Shown: in pieces, positions 50,727 to 58,104 of the stretch
Position numbering within the stretch: position 1 is the first letter of the stretch
Layout: each line of letters opens with the position of its first letter
From: Haloarcula argentinensis DSM 12282
Lineage (GTDB): Archaea > Halobacteriota > Halobacteria > Halobacteriales > Haloarculaceae
NCBI GenBank assembly: GCA_000336895.1
Contig: AOLX01000026.1
Span: 125,220-189,219, forward strand
Length of the DNA: 64,000 nucleotides
Reading direction: 5' to 3'
The notes under the pieces: generated by a model
The model's input: only the letters and a program-made list of their open reading frames with translations
Told to the model about the DNA's origin: nothing
Databases searched by the model: none
Program-made: the position numbers and the translations under genes

Positions 50727-50936
50727 CTACAACTGCTCCGCGTACCAGCGGCTATGTACGAACCGCTGCGGACACCACTGCTCGTGTGGGAAGTCGTCGA
50801 TGTTCGTCGCCACAGCCCCACACTCGGTACAGCGGATCTCACCCGTCGGCCGGCGTGCGGTCAGCCCGCCCTGGCCGACTGACACCTCCTCGAAAACGAG
50901 CTCGAACGTCGTCGACGGATCAGCGAACGACATCAT
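50727..50936 (-). CDS. Small zinc protein
   Basis: 69 residues. ATG 50936 overlaps the stop of the gene upstream (ATGA), which favours it over the second ATG. Cys/His arrangement GEIRCTECGAVATNIDDFPHEQWCPQRF gives a likely zinc finger. Last gene of the second small-gene operon, which is followed by the Orc1/Cdc6 gene. Confidence 0.6.
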   Translation of the reverse strand: MMSFADPSTTFELVFEEVSVGQGGLTARRPTGEIRCTECGAVATNIDDFPHEQWCPQRFVHSRWYAEQL

Positions 50937-51055
50937 TTGAAGTCCACCTCAAGCCCACTTGACCGACGGTACGCCAGCAACGCGAGTCGGTCGCTGCGAA
51001 CGAGCTCGAACTTGGTGTCGGGTGCTGCGAAGCCCCGGATCGCCTCATTCGCCAT
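50933..51055 (-). CDS. 40-residue provirus peptide
   Basis: MANEAIRGFAAPDTKFELVR then SDRLALLAYRRSSGLEVDFK. Start ATG 51055, stop TGA 50933-50935, coupled to the next gene by ATGA. Very small but in line with the chain of tightly overlapping genes. Confidence 0.45.
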   Translation of the reverse strand: MANEAIRGFAAPDTKFELVRSDRLALLAYRRSSGLEVDFK

Positions 51056-51233
51056 CGTCGTCACCCCCGACGTGGCGCAGGTCGATATCGACGCCGCCGG
51101 CGCGGGACCACTGGACGAGACACAGCTTCTCGGTCCGTGGCACCGGGACGTAGATCCCGACCGCCGCTGTCGACAGTGGCGTCAGTTCGACGTGGGTGTG
51201 GTCGACGAGGCCGTCGCCGTACTGGACACTCAT
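51045..51233 (-). CDS. Small provirus protein, unknown
   Basis: 62 residues from ATG 51233 (MSVQYGDGLVDHTHVELTP). A strand-rich small protein (AAVGIYVPVPRTEKLCLVQW) ending in acidic residues. Overlaps both neighbours. No motif identified. Confidence 0.5.
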   Translation of the reverse strand: MSVQYGDGLVDHTHVELTPLSTAAVGIYVPVPRTEKLCLVQWSRAGGVDIDLRHVGGDDDGE

Positions 51234-51424
51234 CAGGCGTCGGCCTCCTGGACGATCACGACGCTGTCGACGATCTGCCGGCCGACGGGCCGCCAGATAC
51301 ACCCGGTCCACTCCTCTTCAACGTGGTCGTAGCGACCGTCGCTGCGAGGCTCGTAGCGATCACGGCGTGGGTCGTCATCGACGGGCGTCCGGCGGACGGT
51401 GATCGCCTCCGACGGGTCCGTCAT
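51233..51424 (-). CDS. Small provirus protein, unknown
   Basis: 63 residues (MTDPSEAITVRRTPVDDDP): basic, polar start and a beta-strand end (WTGCIWRPVGRQIVDSVVIVQ). ATGA overlap with the SWIM gene upstream. Unknown. Confidence 0.5.
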   Translation of the reverse strand: MTDPSEAITVRRTPVDDDPRRDRYEPRSDGRYDHVEEEWTGCIWRPVGRQIVDSVVIVQEADA

Positions 51425-51753
51425 GGGGACACCCCGTTATCGATGTGTAGTCCCAGCTGCTCGTCGACGGCATCGTCGTCCGCCCGATCGGGGATCTCGC
51501 GCTTGCCGGTCGCGAAGGCGACCCGCCGACGGTGCTTGCACGGCCCGGCCGTCGTTCTATCGTTCCAGCACTGGCACGAGCCCAGCTGCGTGTCGACGAG
51601 GTACGACGACCCGCTCGCCGAGACGACTTCGAACAGACCTGGCGCATCCCGAGCGCGGTCAACGTCGTCCAGAACGCCCATGTACTCGGTCAATGCACGG
51701 GCATCACGTTCGTCCAGCGTGTCGAAGTCGCTGTCAGCAGTCGTGGCAGCCAT
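51421..51753 (-). CDS. SWIM zinc-finger protein
   Basis: 110 residues. The motif SYLVDTQLGSCQCWNDRTTAG then PCKHRRRVAFATG gives CxC-x(n)-CxH, the SWIM zinc finger that binds nucleic acid or protein. A charged helix precedes it (ERDARALTEYMGVLDDVDRA). Common in haloarchaeal mobile elements. Part of the second small-gene operon. Confidence 0.75.
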   Translation of the reverse strand: MAATTADSDFDTLDERDARALTEYMGVLDDVDRARDAPGLFEVVSASGSSYLVDTQLGSCQCWNDRTTAGPCKHRRRVAFATGKREIPDRADDDAVDEQLGLHIDNGVSP

Positions 51754-52013
51754 CAGTCTTCGGCCTCCCCAACGGCGTGCTGGATTGCCCGCTGGTTCAT
51801 CCCGTCCTGCAGCTCGTCAATCGCGTCCAGTAGTTCTGGCTCAACGTCGCCGAGGTCGTGATGGTACTTTCCCAACGTTTCGAGTTGGTCGCGGCAGTAC
51901 GCCAGCACCGCATACACCTCGTCGGCCGCGAGGTCTTCGGCTTCCTCTTCGTCGTCCGTGTGAATGTTGGTGTACTGCTTTGCCGTCTGTCGTGCGTCGG
52001 TCATGTCCACCAT
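51753..52013 (-). CDS. Small helical provirus protein
   Basis: 86 residues (MVDMTDARQTAKQYTNIH or from MTDARQ at 52004). Almost all helical (LAADEVYAVLAYCRDQLETLG ... DELQDGMNQRAIQHAVGEAE), probably a coiled-coil dimer. Start shares a base with the stop of the gene above (TAATG). Confidence 0.5.
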   Translation of the reverse strand: MVDMTDARQTAKQYTNIHTDDEEEAEDLAADEVYAVLAYCRDQLETLGKYHHDLGDVEPELLDAIDELQDGMNQRAIQHAVGEAED

Positions 52014-52465
52014 TAGTCCTCGGCCTCCTCGCCGTAGAGGTCGCGAACGGCGGCACGATACTTGTCGCGCTGGTCGGCGTCGATGGTCTCACCGTGACCC
52101 TTCCGGCGGGCGATGACAGCCGACCAGTCTGACAGCGGCCGGACAGTCTCGCCGTTACCGGCGGCCTGGGACTCGACCACGACGGCGCGACCACCGTCGG
52201 CCGTGACGAACAGCGTCTGGATGGCCGGTCGCTCGCGAGCCGCGACGCCAGTTGCCTGGCCACGCTCGTTGGTCCGGTACTCCAGCTGGAGGCCGGTCCG
52301 CACCTCAACGGCGAAGTACTGCTCGTCGGTGTCGTCGTCGTCCTCGCGACCGCCGTTGTCGGCCCACGTCTCGGGGATAAGCTGCGGTTCGTCTGATTGG
52401 TCGATCCATTTCCACACTCGATCCGTGCCAGCAGATTGATTGCTGGGGCGAATTGATTGGCTCAT
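52013..52465 (-). CDS. Provirus protein, head of the second leftward operon
   Basis: 150 residues from ATG 52465 (MSQSIRPSNQSAGTDRVWKW). A mixed alpha/beta protein with a beta-rich centre (QYFAVEVRTGLQLEYRT ... TLFVTADGGRAVVVES) and a helical end (DQRDKYRAAVRDLYGEEAED). First gene of the chain, divergent from the winged-helix gene at 52652, with iterated sites in the gap. Confidence 0.55.
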   Translation of the reverse strand: MSQSIRPSNQSAGTDRVWKWIDQSDEPQLIPETWADNGGREDDDDTDEQYFAVEVRTGLQLEYRTNERGQATGVAARERPAIQTLFVTADGGRAVVVESQAAGNGETVRPLSDWSAVIARRKGHGETIDADQRDKYRAAVRDLYGEEAED

Positions 52466-52545
52466 GTCTCGTTCGTCCGAGACACCGGTCGACTCTGGTA
52501 CAGTCGGCCACTTTCTGCGGTGGCACCCGGCGTCTCTGCTTCATA

Positions 52546-52666
52546 GTACAACAACCGTCTACTAATAACTTACGACGTAAGCCTACGAAGCAAGCATGCC
52601 AAAAAGACTTACGACACAAACCTTACGGCGTCGGGCAGCATCGTTACTCTTGTGAGTACAACAACC
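52546..52666. promoter_or_regulatory. Iterated sites in the divergent promoter of module 2
   Basis: GTACAACAACC occurs twice (52546-52556 and 52656-52666). Between them are a palindrome CTTACGACGTAAG (52569-52581) and two related copies CTTACGACAC (52608-52617) and CTTACGGCGT (52622-52631), plus a degenerate CCTACGAAG (52582-52590). This is the layout of repressor operators or replication iterons. The wHTH encoded next is the obvious candidate ligand. Confidence 0.55.
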
Positions 52667-52921
52667 AACAATCCGGGTATGCTGACCGCTGACGATATGC
52701 GCGAGGTGGATAGCTACCTGCTAACGTATCTTGACGAGGGGCGCGTCACGCCTTCATACGCACGCCGCCGTCTCAAAGACGACATGGAAGAATACTCGCG
52801 CGGGTACGTCCAGCAGCGACTCAAGCGGTTGGAGGAGCATAGCCACGTTGACAACTTGTTTGACACCGGCCTGTACGAGCTGGTCAACGATCCGCGGGGG
52901 GACAGTGATGACCGGGACTGA
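52652..52921 (+). CDS. phiH1-repressor-like winged-helix protein (module 2)
   Basis: 89 residues from GTG 52652, or from ATG 52679 (MLTADDMREVDSYLL). Core: LLTYLDEGRVTPSYARRRLKDDMEEYSRGYVQQRLKRLEEHSHVDNLFDTGLYEL, similar in outline to the module 1 protein. It begins with or just after one of the GTACAACAACC copies, so it probably regulates itself. The next gene starts inside its end. Confidence 0.7.
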   Translation: MSTTTNNPGMLTADDMREVDSYLLTYLDEGRVTPSYARRRLKDDMEEYSRGYVQQRLKRLEEHSHVDNLFDTGLYELVNDPRGDSDDRD

Positions 52922-53079
52922 CCAGCGAGACCCGACCGACGACTCGGCGGCGTGTTCTCGCTGCGGCGCCCACATCGGCCTCGGCAGCGGCGCGTACTGT
53001 GGACCCTTGCACACACGATGTCGGTCCAGAGCCGTCGATGGAGCGCTGCATGGGCTGTGGGCAACCCGAACACGGGTAA
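52908..53079 (+). pseudogene. Three-CxxC zinc-finger gene with apparent frameshift
   Basis: From ATG 52908 the protein begins MTGTDQRDPTDDSAACSRCG and reaches AYC. Removing one G at 53001-53002 continues as DPCTHDVGPEPSMERCMGCGQPEHG with stop TAA at 53077-53079. This gives CSRC, CDPC and CMGC, a clear set of zinc ligands, whereas the uncorrected frame ends in an Arg/Ala-rich tail at 53102. Either a true one-base insertion or a sequence error. Overlaps the end of the winged-helix gene. Confidence 0.6.
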
Positions 53080-53102
53080 GACCAGCACGGTCAGCCTTCT
53101 GA

Positions 53103-53325
53103 TCACTCTGTGAACACTCGACTCCGGTAATCTTCCGGTACTCTTGAACGCTCGGACGTGAGAATAGACGGATACCGTCGCCACGCCGGTGCACGATATC
53201 CCCGTGCAGCTGCTCGAACACTGCGACTGAAGGTTATCCCGATTGACGGAGGCTCGATACGATTTAATGCTTGAGCGAACCAGTGACGGGCGGCCGGACA
53301 ATGCACGCCGCTGGCGAGGTGCTGT
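53103..53325. other. Gap after the zinc-finger gene
   Basis: 223 bases without a gene I can support. A minus-strand open frame reads MFEQLHGDIVHRRGDGIRLF for about 40 codons (around 53103-53221) but then runs into the antisense of plus-strand genes. It could be a remnant; I do not call it. Confidence 0.3.
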
Positions 53326-53532
53326 GTGAAGCTTGCCGTCGAGATAGAGGCTATCGGTGTCTACACCAGAGGGGGCCTGCATCCCAAGCGGAAGCGTCTC
53401 TTGACGCTGGCAATGTACAAGGCTGCGAAGGAGTGTGCCAAGTTCTTCGAGACGTGGCCCGCTGATGCTGACGCACCGACTAATCGGTTGTTTGGTGGTA
53501 GTCTCGAAGAGATTGAGAAAGCTACTGGCTAG
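53326..53532 (+). CDS. Small provirus protein, unknown
   Basis: 68 residues from GTG 53326: KLAVEIEAIGVYTRGGLHPK then helical RLLTLAMYKAAKECAKFFETW and an end SLEEIEKATG. An alternative frame begins at ATG 53301 (MHAAGEVLCEACRR) but becomes non-coding in character. The MITE follows 11 bases after the stop. Confidence 0.45.
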   Translation: MKLAVEIEAIGVYTRGGLHPKRKRLLTLAMYKAAKECAKFFETWPADADAPTNRLFGGSLEEIEKATG

Positions 53533-53543
53533 TAGCTGTCCCA

Positions 53544-53689
53544 CAGGGTGTCATAGAACGATTCACACACTTCAGTAGCTCCCGGAAAACCGCTGTCTGA
53601 GAGAGGGTATTATCGCCGCTATTCAGAAGTAGCAACAGCGGTTCTTTCGACCGGTATCAGAAAACCATGCCAACCGTTCTATGACACCC
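53544..53689. mobile_element. 146-bp MITE with 8-bp target duplication
   Basis: Terminal inverted repeats: CAGGGTGTCATAGAACG (53544-53560) and its near complement CGTTCTATGACACCCC (53675-53690), pairing over about 16 bases. Direct repeats CTGTCCCA flank it (53536-53543 and 53690-53697). It has no coding capacity, so it is a non-autonomous insertion that needs a transposase from elsewhere. The 8-bp duplication points to an IS5/ISH1-like parent. Confidence 0.75.
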
Positions 53690-53703
53690 CTGTCCCAGCC
53701 AGT

Positions 53704-54474
53704 TTAGTGCTCACGAGTATAATACAACGCCCAAATCCCAAGCCCAGCAAAAAAACCAAACCAACCGATTGGTGCGCGGGCCCAGTCAGGAATGGGTGTG
53801 CTTAGATACGGTGAGGCGAACGCCGTGATGCTTGAGAAATTGACCGGATCATACAGCAGGGCTCCTGAAATAGCTAATACCATCCCAAGCGCTACTGGCC
53901 GCGGCATCCGGTGTTCGAAGTGGCGGAAGTCAAACATTAGTCCAACTACAACTAAAAAGAAAAACCCAATCCAGAAACTTCGGATTGCGGCATCAGTACC
54001 TATGGACTCACTTGTAAGTGCGAGTATAATACTCATGCCAGTAGCGGTAATGATCACGCAGGATGCAGAGAAAAAAATGAGCCGGTCCCGGATTGTGGTA
54101 TAAATATACTGATACAAACTAGCAGTTATTGGTTCTTGTCTACTTCCTTCCACCGCCTGTAATACTCTTTGGACGATTCGAGCTGCGAGTGCACCCTGAA
54201 TGAGACGGCCGCTAAGATAGATCATCAAGGTGAATAATAAGGTGAGGTCATGGCGAACTACTGATACATATGTTGCGCCGGAAATTGCTAATGCAACCGT
54301 TGTTGCAATCACTATACTACGTTGGTGTGAATAATTCCCGTAATCCGCTGTATGAATTCGAAGATATCGAAGGCTGACCCCAATAAATATAAATGCGAGT
54401 CCAGTCCCAACAGCTACTGTCGCCAACCATGGTGGCATAAGTTCAAGCCATGCGTCAACTTGCAGAGGATCCAC
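53704..54474 (-). CDS. Polytopic membrane protein of AT-rich operon
   Basis: 256 residues with about eight hydrophobic segments (LATVAVGTGLAFIFIGVSL, IVIATTVALAISGATY, LLFTLMIYLSGRLIQGAL, FFSASCVIITATGMSIILAL, SFWIGFFFLVVVGLMFDF and others). Codon use is AT-rich, unlike the host. Third gene of a coupled operon, behind 54481-54741. Unknown function. Confidence 0.65.
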   Translation of the reverse strand: MDPLQVDAWLELMPPWLATVAVGTGLAFIFIGVSLRYLRIHTADYGNYSHQRSIVIATTVALAISGATYVSVVRHDLTLLFTLMIYLSGRLIQGALAARIVQRVLQAVEGSRQEPITASLYQYIYTTIRDRLIFFSASCVIITATGMSIILALTSESIGTDAAIRSFWIGFFFLVVVGLMFDFRHFEHRMPRPVALGMVLAISGALLYDPVNFSSITAFASPYLSTPIPDWARAPIGWFGFFAGLGIWALYYTREH

Positions 54475-54480
54475 TCTTGA

Positions 54481-54741
54481 TCACACCTCCTCAACAATAT
54501 ACTGTACTGAGATGTAGCTAACGGCGAGTGGTACTGCCAGCCCAAAAACAGTTAGTAGCCATCGAACAATTGTTCGAAGAATCGGCGTCTGATAAATTAT
54601 TCCGGTTGCAACAGCAACAATAGCAATTAGAGATAATTGACTGGCCTTAGTTGAGGGCGGCCGAATTAATATGCACAGTTGCACGGTCGCTACCGCTGCT
54701 AGCCCCGGCCAAAGAAGCGATACTACTTCTACAGATGTCAT
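54481..54741 (-). CDS. Small membrane protein of AT-rich operon
   Basis: 86 residues: three hydrophobic segments (VVSLLWPGLAAVATVQLCIL, QLSLIAIVAVATGIIYQ, VRWLLTVFGLAVPLAVSYI). The start overlaps the stop of the large upstream gene (ATGA), so the two are coupled. Unknown function. Confidence 0.65.
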   Translation of the reverse strand: MTSVEVVSLLWPGLAAVATVQLCILIRPPSTKASQLSLIAIVAVATGIIYQTPILRTIVRWLLTVFGLAVPLAVSYISVQYIVEEV

Positions 54742-56753
54742 AGCTTATCATCATTGTCTTTATCTCCCCATCCTTTAACAAGTAGTACAGTTACGACAAC
54801 TACACAAACTGTTAAAAGGCCTTGCAGCACAAAATTTCTAGTCAAAAAGCCGAATATCCTATTAGTAGATGGTTCTGAGCCTGGTTGAGACTGGCTAACA
54901 TTAATATTAGACGCGTTTTTGTTTGGCCCTGAGACGACCGGAGTAGTATCATTGTTATCACTTCTTGCTGTCAACTGCGGTAATAGGTCAACTAAATCTT
55001 CCTTAGTACTTGGATTGGGTGATGGTTCGGCTAACTGGCCGACTCCCTCTCTCGTTGTATATATTAACCCCTGATCAGTTATATACCCCTCTCTGATGTC
55101 TACTACCCCTCTATACAACCCGCCCTCATCTGTAATAATTGGCTCTCCGTCTTTTCCAATCGCAACTATATCTCCCCCACTGAAAACTAAATAATACTCA
55201 GGTGTTTCAGAGATACGGAGGGTTTGAGTATAAGCTTCGCGCCCATCAAGCGTTCCGTTTCGATGCTGTGGTATCGATGACATACTAACACTATCATTGT
55301 ATTCGGCATCGAACGTCGCCTCATCGTCCTCGGAGACAAACCAGTCAACTTCGCCCGAAGAATCAATTTTCACTACCCCAAAATAGTGTTCTGAATATAT
55401 TATACCACCATCACTTGTTCGCGTCATATGTCCACTGAATGACCCTATATCGGGATGCGTCAACTGGCGGTGAAATACTTTTTCGCCAGATTCTGAATCT
55501 AAGACGATTAGTCTCGTTGTATTTTCCGCTGTTGGAGTTGAAGACGTCGGTTCACCCATAATGTAAGTATACTCTTCTCCAGAACGAACATCTGTATATC
55601 GAGTCTGAGCGGGAGTCTCCCATATTATATCTCCTTGTGCATTTACTTTGGTAACTGAATCCCCCACCTGTAAGAAAACATATTCTGTCGTTCGTTTTTC
55701 CACTGTGACTCTCCGACTGAATTCCTGAAGAATGTCGCCTTCAGTGGACAGTATGACACCGCCAACGTTGTCGGTATAATCTGTTTCTACTATCAAAAGT
55801 CCATTCCATCGGTCTAGGTCGGGGTCGATAGGTTCTCCTAATTTAACAGTGCGACTCCAGACAACTGTACCATCGGTCCCGATACGAACTAGTTTGTGTT
55901 CCGAATCCAAACCTTCTACTACAGCAACTGTGCTCTCATCAGGCAGAACCTGAGCGTCGTGAACCTCGTTAAATTCTTGACTCCAAGCAACTCTACCATC
56001 GGTCCCGATGCGAACTACTCTGTGTTCCGAATCCAAACCTCCTACTACAGCAACTGCGGTATCATCAGATAGAACCTGAACGTCCTGGACGTCGTCAAAT
56101 TTTAGACTCCAAGCAACTGTACCGTTAGCATTAATCTGGATGATTTTTTCTCGATCGGTATCATATTCAGATATACGCGTCAGTATGCTGCCGTCGTCGA
56201 GAGTCTCTGTATACCCAATCTCCTCGAATTTTTGTGACCAAACGACCTCGCCTCGCTTATTCCTCTTTTTAATGCTGTTGTTGCTAATGGAATCAATTTC
56301 GTATCCAGCTATGAGCGGTGCTTGACGATCAGGTGGTGTTACCCAGTCACCTGACGAAGATATTTGTACATTTTTATCATGATGGGAAAAATCAGCGAGG
56401 TGTATAGTTATATTCTGTCTCGTTATTTCTGAAATCCGCGCTTTTCTGTACCGGTCGCCTACTTCGATTTCTTTATTCCAAAGAACATCACCTGTTTCTG
56501 AGATTTTGTAAACTCGCACCGAGTCGGTCTCATACATCGAACGATCATCAGGGTTGTACATCTCAAAGAGTGCATATATACTGTCACTTACAGGAGAATC
56601 AGTGATGAGTGCAGGGTGTCCATCCTCCACAGTGACTATCCACTCCCAATTATCTGAATGGGGACCGCTAGCATGATGTGCGACCGCCGTTCCACCGAGA
56701 GTAGCTACAGCCAAGGAGGATAGTAGTAGTAATACAGTGAGCTTTCGCCTCAT
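54738..56753 (-). CDS. Secreted beta-propeller-like protein with C-terminal anchor
   Basis: 671 residues. Signal peptide 1-25 (MRRKLTVLLLLSSLAVATLG). The body is a series of about 42-residue blades resembling PQQ/quinoprotein repeats (VVRIGTDGRVAWSQEF, LVRIGTDGTVVWSRTV, KIDSSGEVDWFVSED). Near the end an Asn/Ser-rich linker precedes a membrane segment (FVLQGLLTVCVVVVTVLLV) and a charged tail, so it is anchored outside the cell. Two blades are almost identical at DNA level. The AT-rich codon use marks it as foreign. First gene of a three-gene coupled operon whose other two are membrane proteins. No exact family can be named. Confidence 0.75.
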   Translation of the reverse strand: MRRKLTVLLLLSSLAVATLGGTAVAHHASGPHSDNWEWIVTVEDGHPALITDSPVSDSIYALFEMYNPDDRSMYETDSVRVYKISETGDVLWNKEIEVGDRYRKARISEITRQNITIHLADFSHHDKNVQISSSGDWVTPPDRQAPLIAGYEIDSISNNSIKKRNKRGEVVWSQKFEEIGYTETLDDGSILTRISEYDTDREKIIQINANGTVAWSLKFDDVQDVQVLSDDTAVAVVGGLDSEHRVVRIGTDGRVAWSQEFNEVHDAQVLPDESTVAVVEGLDSEHKLVRIGTDGTVVWSRTVKLGEPIDPDLDRWNGLLIVETDYTDNVGGVILSTEGDILQEFSRRVTVEKRTTEYVFLQVGDSVTKVNAQGDIIWETPAQTRYTDVRSGEEYTYIMGEPTSSTPTAENTTRLIVLDSESGEKVFHRQLTHPDIGSFSGHMTRTSDGGIIYSEHYFGVVKIDSSGEVDWFVSEDDEATFDAEYNDSVSMSSIPQHRNGTLDGREAYTQTLRISETPEYYLVFSGGDIVAIGKDGEPIITDEGGLYRGVVDIREGYITDQGLIYTTREGVGQLAEPSPNPSTKEDLVDLLPQLTARSDNNDTTPVVSGPNKNASNINVSQSQPGSEPSTNRIFGFLTRNFVLQGLLTVCVVVVTVLLVKGWGDKDNDDKL

Positions 56754-56838
56754 TAGTTGATACCTAACATACCTAAATTCTGACTCATCAAAATGCTTGG
56801 CATCGGGCAGGGTTGACGCGATGGACGTGTCAGAGCCG

Positions 56839-57006
56839 CTACTGGGGCAAATTCAGATTCTCTTCTTTTTCAAGCAAATCTACCGCAGTTTGAAGCGACG
56901 CCGAGGCGTCTTCGAGTTCGTCGGAAACCTTCGAGTTCGCGTTTTCTTCCCGGACAAGGCGGACTTGCTTGATCACCTCCCGCAGTCTGTCAACGTCGTT
57001 GATCAT
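56839..57006 (-). CDS. Small coiled-coil protein upstream of the AT-rich operon
   Basis: 55 residues MINDVDRLREVIKQVRLVRE to EENLNLPQ; nearly all helical with heptads, so a short coiled coil. Start ATG 57006, stop TAG 56839-56841. Same strand as the propeller operon and 85 bases upstream of its start. Function unknown. Confidence 0.55.
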   Translation of the reverse strand: MINDVDRLREVIKQVRLVREENANSKVSDELEDASASLQTAVDLLEKEENLNLPQ

Positions 57007-57175
57007 ATGGTTTCAGCTGATGCTATTACGTCACACCGAATATAACGCCATATTCACCACTATCCTCACACTCCCTTCAGTTAGTTTACAATGTTCGCGG
57101 TCAGTTTCTACGCCTACCGAGCAGCCATTTCACCGGCTTCTAATGAATACCGAACTCATACTGACACCAACCGCT
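57007..57175. other. Divergent intergenic region
   Basis: 169 AT-rich bases between the coiled-coil gene and the hydrolase gene, with no supported gene. It should hold both promoters; no clear TATA box was singled out. Confidence 0.3.
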
Positions 57176-57661
57176 ATGTACCAGAATGGTCACTACGGCG
57201 TAGCGCTGCTGGCCGTCGCCCCGGTCGGCGCGATCCTCATCGCCGCAGGCCTGTTCGAGCTCGCCGTCGCTGCGGGAGTCGCGGCGGTCGCCCTCGCGAT
57301 GGTGCCCGACCTTGACCAGCGCGTGCCGGGGATCACCCACCGTGGCCCGACCCACACGGTCTGGTTCGCGCTGGTGGTCGGCGCGATCACGGCTCCGGGT
57401 GCGGTGGCACTCACCATCGCCGGCCCTGTCGTGTCGGCGGTGACAGGGTTCGTTGTTGGTGCGGGAACTATCCTGTCGCATATCGCTGCTGATGCTCTCA
57501 CGCCGGCTGGCGTCCGGCCGTGGCGTCCCGCCGACGATACACATTACTCGCTTGATGTTGTCGCAGCGAAGAATCCACTCGCGAATTACGCGCTGTTGGG
57601 ACTGGGGATCGCCAGCGCGGCACTCGGCGGCTGGGTCGGGACCACAGTCGCAAGCGTCTAG
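57176..57661 (+). CDS. Membrane metal-dependent hydrolase (DUF457/YdjM-like)
   Basis: 161 residues. MYQNGHYGVALLAVAP gives the first His region, AMVPDLDQRVPGITHRGPTHT the acidic/His metal site, and GTILSHIAADALTPAG the third His and Asp. Four hydrophobic helices. Same family as the host protein at 10109-10711, but the GC-rich codons suggest recent host origin. Substrate unknown. Confidence 0.8.
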   Translation: MYQNGHYGVALLAVAPVGAILIAAGLFELAVAAGVAAVALAMVPDLDQRVPGITHRGPTHTVWFALVVGAITAPGAVALTIAGPVVSAVTGFVVGAGTILSHIAADALTPAGVRPWRPADDTHYSLDVVAAKNPLANYALLGLGIASAALGGWVGTTVASV

Positions 57662-57768
57662 CCGACACAGCGACTGGCTGGCAGTGAGTATTGTTTCGCA
57701 GCGGGAGACACACCACTGTTTCCGGAGTAAACTAACACAGTGAGAAACACTTGCAGGGTGGTGCCAAG

Positions 57769-57975
57769 TTACAAATTTTGTCTATTGTCCGTGTGGGTGA
57801 TACCCGGCACCAGGACGGAGTTGGTTGGAGTCGAGTCGTCGCTGGCAGACATCTCTGCCTTGATCCGGACTCTCTCTCGGGTGTTCTTGATCAGTTGCCG
57901 ATTGAATACCAGTATCGTCACACATCTCATCATGAAGATGAGTACCAAGACTCCTGCAGTCAATGGCTCAGTCAT
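57769..57975 (-). CDS. Small single-helix membrane protein
   Basis: 68 residues: MTEPLTAGVLVLIFMMRCVT anchors it, then a basic/polar tail (NRQLIKNTRERVRIKAEMSA). Unknown. No clear overlap with neighbours. Confidence 0.45.
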   Translation of the reverse strand: MTEPLTAGVLVLIFMMRCVTILVFNRQLIKNTRERVRIKAEMSASDDSTPTNSVLVPGITHTDNRQNL

Positions 57976-58104
57976 ATCAGTAGTTGATAGCGCTACTTTT
58001 CTGCTCAGGTGAGTCCTTGAAACTGAAGCGACTGACTCGGCATAGACTAGATGACTGATTTGTTATTGTAAGAGGGGCGACCTATTCCAGTTGGGAACAA
58101 GTCT

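Noticed and set aside
53103..53221. Minus-strand frame reading HGDIVHRRGDGIRLF
   Set aside because: Runs into the antisense of plus-strand genes and has no supported stop or start context; at most a remnant.
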